This document shows, one piece after another, positions 23,540 through 27,267 of a stretch of DNA of 27,267 bases (the first letter of the stretch is position 1; every line of letters begins with the position of its first letter). The notes below the pieces were generated by a model. It did no database searches. It had not been told where the DNA came from and saw only the letters and a program-made list of their open reading frames with translations. Source of the stretch: Flavobacteriaceae bacterium UBA1115 (GTDB lineage: Bacteria > Bacteroidota > Bacteroidia > Flavobacteriales > Flavobacteriaceae); assembly GCA_002313325.1 (NCBI GenBank), contig DCBE01000055.1:3291-30557 (forward strand), given 5' to 3'. The translations under genes and the position numbers were made by a program.

Positions 23540-24492
23540 TGTCCATGCAAACCATCATGCAGTCTGACTTGCAACTGAAAGGTTGTAAAAGCAAATACAA
23601 CGGAAAAGTAAGAGATGTTTATCATTTGGAAAATGATAACTTGGTTATGGTAGCTACTGACCGTCTTTCTGCTTTTGATGTGGTGATGCCAAAGGGAATT
23701 CCGTATAAAGGGCAAATTTTAAATCAAATTGCAGCCCATATGCTTGAGGCTACAGCTGATATCGTACCCAACTGGTTAGAAGCATTGCCCGATCCCAACA
23801 TTGCCGTTGGTAAGGCATGCACGCCACTTAAAGTTGAAATGGTAATTAGAGGATACCTAGCAGGTCATGCCGCTCGTGAATACGCTTTAGGAAAACGATT
23901 GTTGTGCGGTGCAACCATGCCAGAAGGTATGCGAGAAAACGATGCGTTTCCAGAACCCATAATCACACCAGCCACCAAAGCTGTGCAAGGCGATCACGAT
24001 GAAGATATTACCCCCGAAGAATTAATTTCTCGAACTATTATTACTTCTGAAGAATACGACCATCTGGCGGCTTACACCAAGGCATTGTTTAAGCGCGGTA
24101 CCGAAATGGCTGCCAAACAAGGTTTGATTTTGGTGGATACTAAATATGAGTTTGGTAAAGATACGAACGGCAACATAGTGTTGATTGATGAAATTCACAC
24201 ACCAGACTCGTCTCGTTACTTCCACGCAGATGGCTATGAAACACGTCAGTCTGAAGGAGCACCACAGCGACAACTTTCGAAAGAGTTTGTGCGTCGTTGG
24301 CTTATTGAGCATGGTTTTCAGGGGCTTGAAGGACAAGTACTTCCTGACATGTCAGACGACTACAATGCAAGCGTTTCAGAACGTTATATTGAGTTGTACG
24401 AGCATATAACAGGGAAGAAATTTGTAAAAGCTGATTTGTCAGACGTTGCGAATAGGATGCAACATAACCTCGACCTATATTTCCAGTCCTAG
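23539..24492 (+). CDS. purC: Phosphoribosylaminoimidazole-succinocarboxamide (SAICAR) synthase
   Basis: ATP-dependent ligase of purine synthesis that joins CAIR and aspartate to give SAICAR. The 317-residue protein begins near GKVRDVYHL and the nucleotide-binding TDRLSAFDVVMP. It carries EMVIRGYLAGHAAREY, VDTKYEFG and the family signature IDEIHTPDSSRYF. The length fits the roughly 300-residue form found in Bacteroidota. I kept the first ATG at 23539, which overlaps the phoH stop by one base; in-frame ATGs at 23545 and 23557 are possible. It is the only purine gene here. Its last 18 bp overlap miaA on the other strand. Confidence 0.96.
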   Translation: MSMQTIMQSDLQLKGCKSKYNGKVRDVYHLENDNLVMVATDRLSAFDVVMPKGIPYKGQILNQIAAHMLEATADIVPNWLEALPDPNIAVGKACTPLKVEMVIRGYLAGHAAREYALGKRLLCGATMPEGMRENDAFPEPIITPATKAVQGDHDEDITPEELISRTIITSEEYDHLAAYTKALFKRGTEMAAKQGLILVDTKYEFGKDTNGNIVLIDEIHTPDSSRYFHADGYETRQSEGAPQRQLSKEFVRRWLIEHGFQGLEGQVLPDMSDDYNASVSERYIELYEHITGKKFVKADLSDVANRMQHNLDLYFQS

Positions 24493-25383
24493 TTGTTTAA
24501 TTAAAGCTGTATTTACCGCTGTATCATAAGGAAGTTTGTGTACGCAGGGATGATTTCTAAGCCATGTCAGTTGTCGTTTTGCAAAACGTCTGGTGTTGGT
24601 TTTAATATCTGCCACTGCATCCTCTATGCTTTTCTCACCTTCAAAATAGCGAAATAATGCTCTGTAGCCCACGGTTTGCAACGCGTTGAGGTGTTTGTGT
24701 GGATAAAGCACTTTGGCCTCAGCTAGCAACCCCTTTTCCATCATGCTGTCAACGCGCCTATTGATGTTGTCATATAATTGCTCTCTGAGCATGCAAATCT
24801 CAATGCTTATGGCATTAAAGTCTCGCTGTTTTCTGTTTTGACCCAAAAAAGATGAGTAAGGCTTGCCAGCAGCGGTACATATGTGCAATGCACGCAACAA
24901 CCGCACGTGATTGTATTTGTCAACAGTTTGAAAATAATTGGGATCTAATTTTTGAAGTTCTTGCTGTAAATACGTTAGGCCTTTTTTCTCATACTGTGAC
25001 TGCCAATATTCTTTGGTCTTTTCCGAAACTTTTGGAAATGTATCTAATCCATGCACTACGGCTTCGTTGAACAGGTTTGAGCCGCCAACCATAATCACAA
25101 CAGAATGCTTCGCAAAGTGTTCGTCAAGCAGTGCTAAGGCATCTTTTTCAAAATCTCCAAGACTGTAGGAGTCGTGAATGCTTAAATGTTGAATAAAATC
25201 ATGCCTAACGCCTTGTTGTTCCGCTTTTGATGGTACGGCAGTGCCAATGCACATTTCTTTGTAAAACTGTCTTGCATCGCTGGACAATATGGGACACTTT
25301 AATAGCTTGGCAAGTGCAACAGCAAACGAAGTTTTGCCCACCGCTGTAGGTCCCGAAATAACAATAAGCTTATGCTTTTTCAT
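24475..25383 (-). CDS. miaA: tRNA dimethylallyltransferase
   Basis: Adds a dimethylallyl group to A37 of tRNAs that read UNN codons, which stabilises codon pairing. The 302-residue protein has the P-loop GPTAVGKT at 11-18 and SSDARQFYKEM at 34-44, the latter containing the catalytic Asp35-type residue and the usual Q-Y/F pair. A family motif normally GGTGLY reads GGSNLF at 100-105, a mild divergence near the substrate channel. Its start overlaps the end of the upstream exonuclease/GIY-YIG gene by 14 bp. It is the last gene of the yggS-exonuclease-miaA operon, and its stop lies 18 bp inside the convergent purC. Confidence 0.95.
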   Translation of the reverse strand: MKKHKLIVISGPTAVGKTSFAVALAKLLKCPILSSDARQFYKEMCIGTAVPSKAEQQGVRHDFIQHLSIHDSYSLGDFEKDALALLDEHFAKHSVVIMVGGSNLFNEAVVHGLDTFPKVSEKTKEYWQSQYEKKGLTYLQQELQKLDPNYFQTVDKYNHVRLLRALHICTAAGKPYSSFLGQNRKQRDFNAISIEICMLREQLYDNINRRVDSMMEKGLLAEAKVLYPHKHLNALQTVGYRALFRYFEGEKSIEDAVADIKTNTRRFAKRQLTWLRNHPCVHKLPYDTAVNTALIKQLGLEI

Positions 25384-26743
25384 TTAAATCAATCACTTGT
25401 TTCACTTTGTTTTTTCTTATAAACGATCGGAGGATATGACGGGCAGCACGTGAATTTTTCATGGGTGTGATGATGGCTTTTACCATATCCAAATTATTAA
25501 TCTGATAATTTAAATTAGCATATCCAAAACCTTTATATTCAGTATTTTGTATAAGTATAATACTTCGCTCGTCATGACTACGACCCTTATCGACTATTAA
25601 TAAATTAGGTGAAGAAAAACGCAATTCGTCTACACATTGCTGCACGCGTTCATTATAGCGTTCTTCGGTCTCTTTTTCGGTACAGGCGCCCAAACATTTG
25701 TTGATTTCAACATCTGAGCAGGCTTCCTTGCGCGACTCCAGTCCAACATATTTTAAGCAGAGGGTGTATTTGTGTGCAAAGAAATAGAGTGTTTTTCTTG
25801 CATTGCTTAAGTTTTTAAAGGTTGTAATGTAGTTTGTGCTATCCGCTGCATGAACGATGCGTAAAAAACGATAACCAGTGCTGCTCACGCCTTCTTGCAA
25901 TCCAAAACGAATGCGGTCATTTTTATGTACCCTGTTGTGTTTGGGTTTGTGCAACTGTATTTCATCTATTTCTTTCAATAACGCTATCAGTTCACTTCCC
26001 GTTTCTTCCGTGCTGATGCTGTGTGTTTCAAGCTGAATTTTTAAAGCCTTTCTGCTCTTACCTGTAAAGTGCTGGTTAACACGCTTTCGCATGTTTAGGC
26101 TTTTGCCGATGTAAATCACATCCCCCTTTTGGTTGTGCAAATAATAAACACCTGTAACAGGTTTGACTTGCTCCATAAGGGCTTGAAACTTACGCGCTAC
26201 CTTGTCTTGGTCTTTGGTGCGAAGTACTTCCTTAATAATAGTTTTTTCGCTGTCTTTATCTAGCAATAGTTTCAATAATTTCAGCGTAGCGCGCGCGTCA
26301 CCAGCAGCACGATGCCTGTCGCTTAGTGGAATGCCCAAAGCACGTACCAGTTTCCCTAATTTGTAAGAAGCCTGTTCTGGAATGAGTTTTTTTGATAAAG
26401 AAACCGTGCATAGGGTAGGACGTTCATATTGGAAGCCTAACCTGTTAAACTCCGTAAAAAGCATCCTGTAGTCAAAGCTAGCATTGTGTGCTACCAGGGT
26501 ACAGCCTTCTGTTATTTCTAAAATGCGCTTTGCTATTTCGTAGAATTTCGGTGCATTTCGCAGCATTTTTTCGTTGATGCCCGTTAGTTGCACTACAAAT
26601 GGCTGAATGGGTCGTTCGGGATTGACAAGACTGATAAACTGATCTACAATTTCGTTTCCATCAAACTTATAGATGGCAATTTCTGTTATGCCTTCTTCGT
26701 TGTATTTCCCCCCCGTAGTTTCGACGTCAACAACTGCGTACAT
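25370..26743 (-). CDS. DEDDh exonuclease / GIY-YIG endonuclease fusion with UvrC-like cysteines
   Basis: A 457-residue two-nuclease protein, probably in DNA repair or proofreading. Residues 1-160 form a DnaQ-like 3'-5' exonuclease with the full DEDDh set: Asp6 and Glu8 in VDVETTG, Asp91 in HNASFDYRM, His144 and Asp149 in DRHRAAGDA. Residues about 196-272 form a GIY-YIG endonuclease like the N-terminal part of UvrC or Cho, with GVYYL at 198, YIGKS at 211, Arg219/221 and the metal-binding Glu251 in GSELIALLKE. Four cysteines follow at 329, 342, 350 and 354 in a context (KCLGACTEKETEERYNERV) like the UvrC iron-sulfur region. Similar fusions occur in mycobacteria and other Bacteroidota. It follows yggS by 5 bp and overlaps miaA. 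Confidence 0.9.
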   Translation of the reverse strand: MYAVVDVETTGGKYNEEGITEIAIYKFDGNEIVDQFISLVNPERPIQPFVVQLTGINEKMLRNAPKFYEIAKRILEITEGCTLVAHNASFDYRMLFTEFNRLGFQYERPTLCTVSLSKKLIPEQASYKLGKLVRALGIPLSDRHRAAGDARATLKLLKLLLDKDSEKTIIKEVLRTKDQDKVARKFQALMEQVKPVTGVYYLHNQKGDVIYIGKSLNMRKRVNQHFTGKSRKALKIQLETHSISTEETGSELIALLKEIDEIQLHKPKHNRVHKNDRIRFGLQEGVSSTGYRFLRIVHAADSTNYITTFKNLSNARKTLYFFAHKYTLCLKYVGLESRKEACSDVEINKCLGACTEKETEERYNERVQQCVDELRFSSPNLLIVDKGRSHDERSIILIQNTEYKGFGYANLNYQINNLDMVKAIITPMKNSRAARHILRSFIRKNKVKQVIDLNEKA

Positions 26744-26748
26744 AGCCT

Positions 26749-27267
26749 CTAGTTTCTGCTTCCAAAAATTAAACTACCCACACGTATCATATTACTTCCA
26801 GCATCAACAGCAAGTTTGTAGTCACTGCTCATGCCCATTGATAAGATAGACCAATTATTTGTTGGCTGTAATCTATTGTAGAAATCCTGTAGCCCACTGA
26901 ATTCTGCTGTGAGTTGAACTGTATTATGAGTGTAACTGGCCATGCCCATTAAACCTGTAATGCGCACATGTTCTAATTCCTTAGCTTTCGATAGGACTGC
27001 CTCAGCTTCTTCATACGAAAAGCCAAACTTAGTTGACTCAATCGCAATATGAATTTGGATTAACACATCAATAACACGATCGTTTTTGGCACCTTGCTTG
27101 TTGATTTCATGAAGCAGACGCTCACTGTCGACTCCATGAATTAGGTGCACAAAGGGCGCGATATATTTGACCTTATTACGTTGAAGATGGCCAATCATAT
27201 GCCAACGAATATCCTCAGGAAGTGTTTCGTGTTTTAGGCAAAGTTCTTGTACTTTATTTTCTCCAAA
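26749..27267 (-). CDS. yggS: YggS/PLPBP family pyridoxal phosphate homeostasis protein, N-terminus outside window
   Basis: A PLP-binding protein that helps keep vitamin B6 and amino-acid pools balanced, without a known enzymatic reaction. The open frame runs through the right edge: before the internal Met at 27198 the codons still encode FGENKVQE and DIRWH, family-typical sequence that joins MIGHLQRNKVK. The PLP-binding lysine near the N-terminus lies outside the window. The C-terminal part shows LSMGMSSDYKLAV and the phosphate-binding IRVGSLIFGSR. It is followed after 5 bp by the exonuclease/GIY-YIG gene, with which it probably shares an operon. Confidence 0.95.
   Translation of the reverse strand, partial: FGENKVQELCLKHETLPEDIRWHMIGHLQRNKVKYIAPFVHLIHGVDSERLLHEINKQGAKNDRVIDVLIQIHIAIESTKFGFSYEEAEAVLSKAKELEHVRITGLMGMASYTHNTVQLTAEFSGLQDFYNRLQPTNNWSILSMGMSSDYKLAVDAGSNMIRVGSLIFGSRN

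Noticed and set aside
26749..27198. yggS as a complete short gene starting at the Met at 27198
   Set aside because: The frame stays open to the window edge and encodes conserved YggS sequence (FGENKVQE, DIRWH) before that Met, so the gene is cut by the edge.

Overview
This window looks like part of a chromosome from a member of the Bacteroidota, most likely the order Flavobacteriales. The evidence is a Bacteroidetes-type arginine operon with the argF' transcarbamylase, repeated exact matches to the Bacteroidetes -7 promoter box (TAnnTTTG), little use of Shine-Dalgarno sequences, a short DnaN encoded away from dnaA, and flavobacterial-looking PabB, PhoH, DsbD and PurC proteins. No rRNA, tRNA, CRISPR array, insertion sequence, phage gene or broken gene was found. 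No gap between genes exceeds about 230 bp. Almost every gene belongs to a recognised core-metabolism or maintenance family.

Layout. (1) 1-5294, minus strand: an arginine operon read as GNAT acyltransferase, argG, argC, proC, argD, argF', the last cut by the left edge. Residue 90 of ArgF' is Ser, which predicts N-succinylornithine rather than N-acetylornithine as substrate. (2) 5295-5521: a divergent control region with a GC-rich patch and palindrome. (3) 5522-10051, plus strand: an overlapping pabB-tilS-dsbD operon. (4) 10013-12020, minus strand: a flavin reductase-like protein and a class 3-type aldehyde dehydrogenase. (5) 12229-18859, plus strand: ilvD-ilvB-ilvN-ilvC-ilvA, covering threonine to isoleucine/valine precursors apart from the final transaminase, preceded by a possible Val-Val-Val-Leu leader peptide. 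A GAPN-type aldehyde dehydrogenase (18886-20469) follows with its own candidate promoter. (6) 20470-22479, minus strand: dnaN and a divergent DUF62 (SAM hydroxide adenosyltransferase-like) protein. (7) 22583-24492, plus strand: phoH and purC. (8) 24475-27267, minus strand: yggS (cut by the right edge), an exonuclease/GIY-YIG fusion and miaA.

Genes within operons mostly overlap by 4-17 bp or lie within a few bases of each other. All three convergent gene pairs overlap or abut (39, 0 and 18 bp), so no intergenic terminator can exist there. This indicates a compact genome.

I found no clearly new multi-gene system. The observations most worth following are: the inferred N-succinyl route for arginine with a four-Cys GNAT as its likely first enzyme; the possible ilv leader peptide; a near-palindromic bidirectional promoter between phoH and the DUF62 gene; a DEDDh exonuclease/GIY-YIG fusion with UvrC-like cysteine spacing; and a DUF62 protein that appears to lack the usual catalytic residues.
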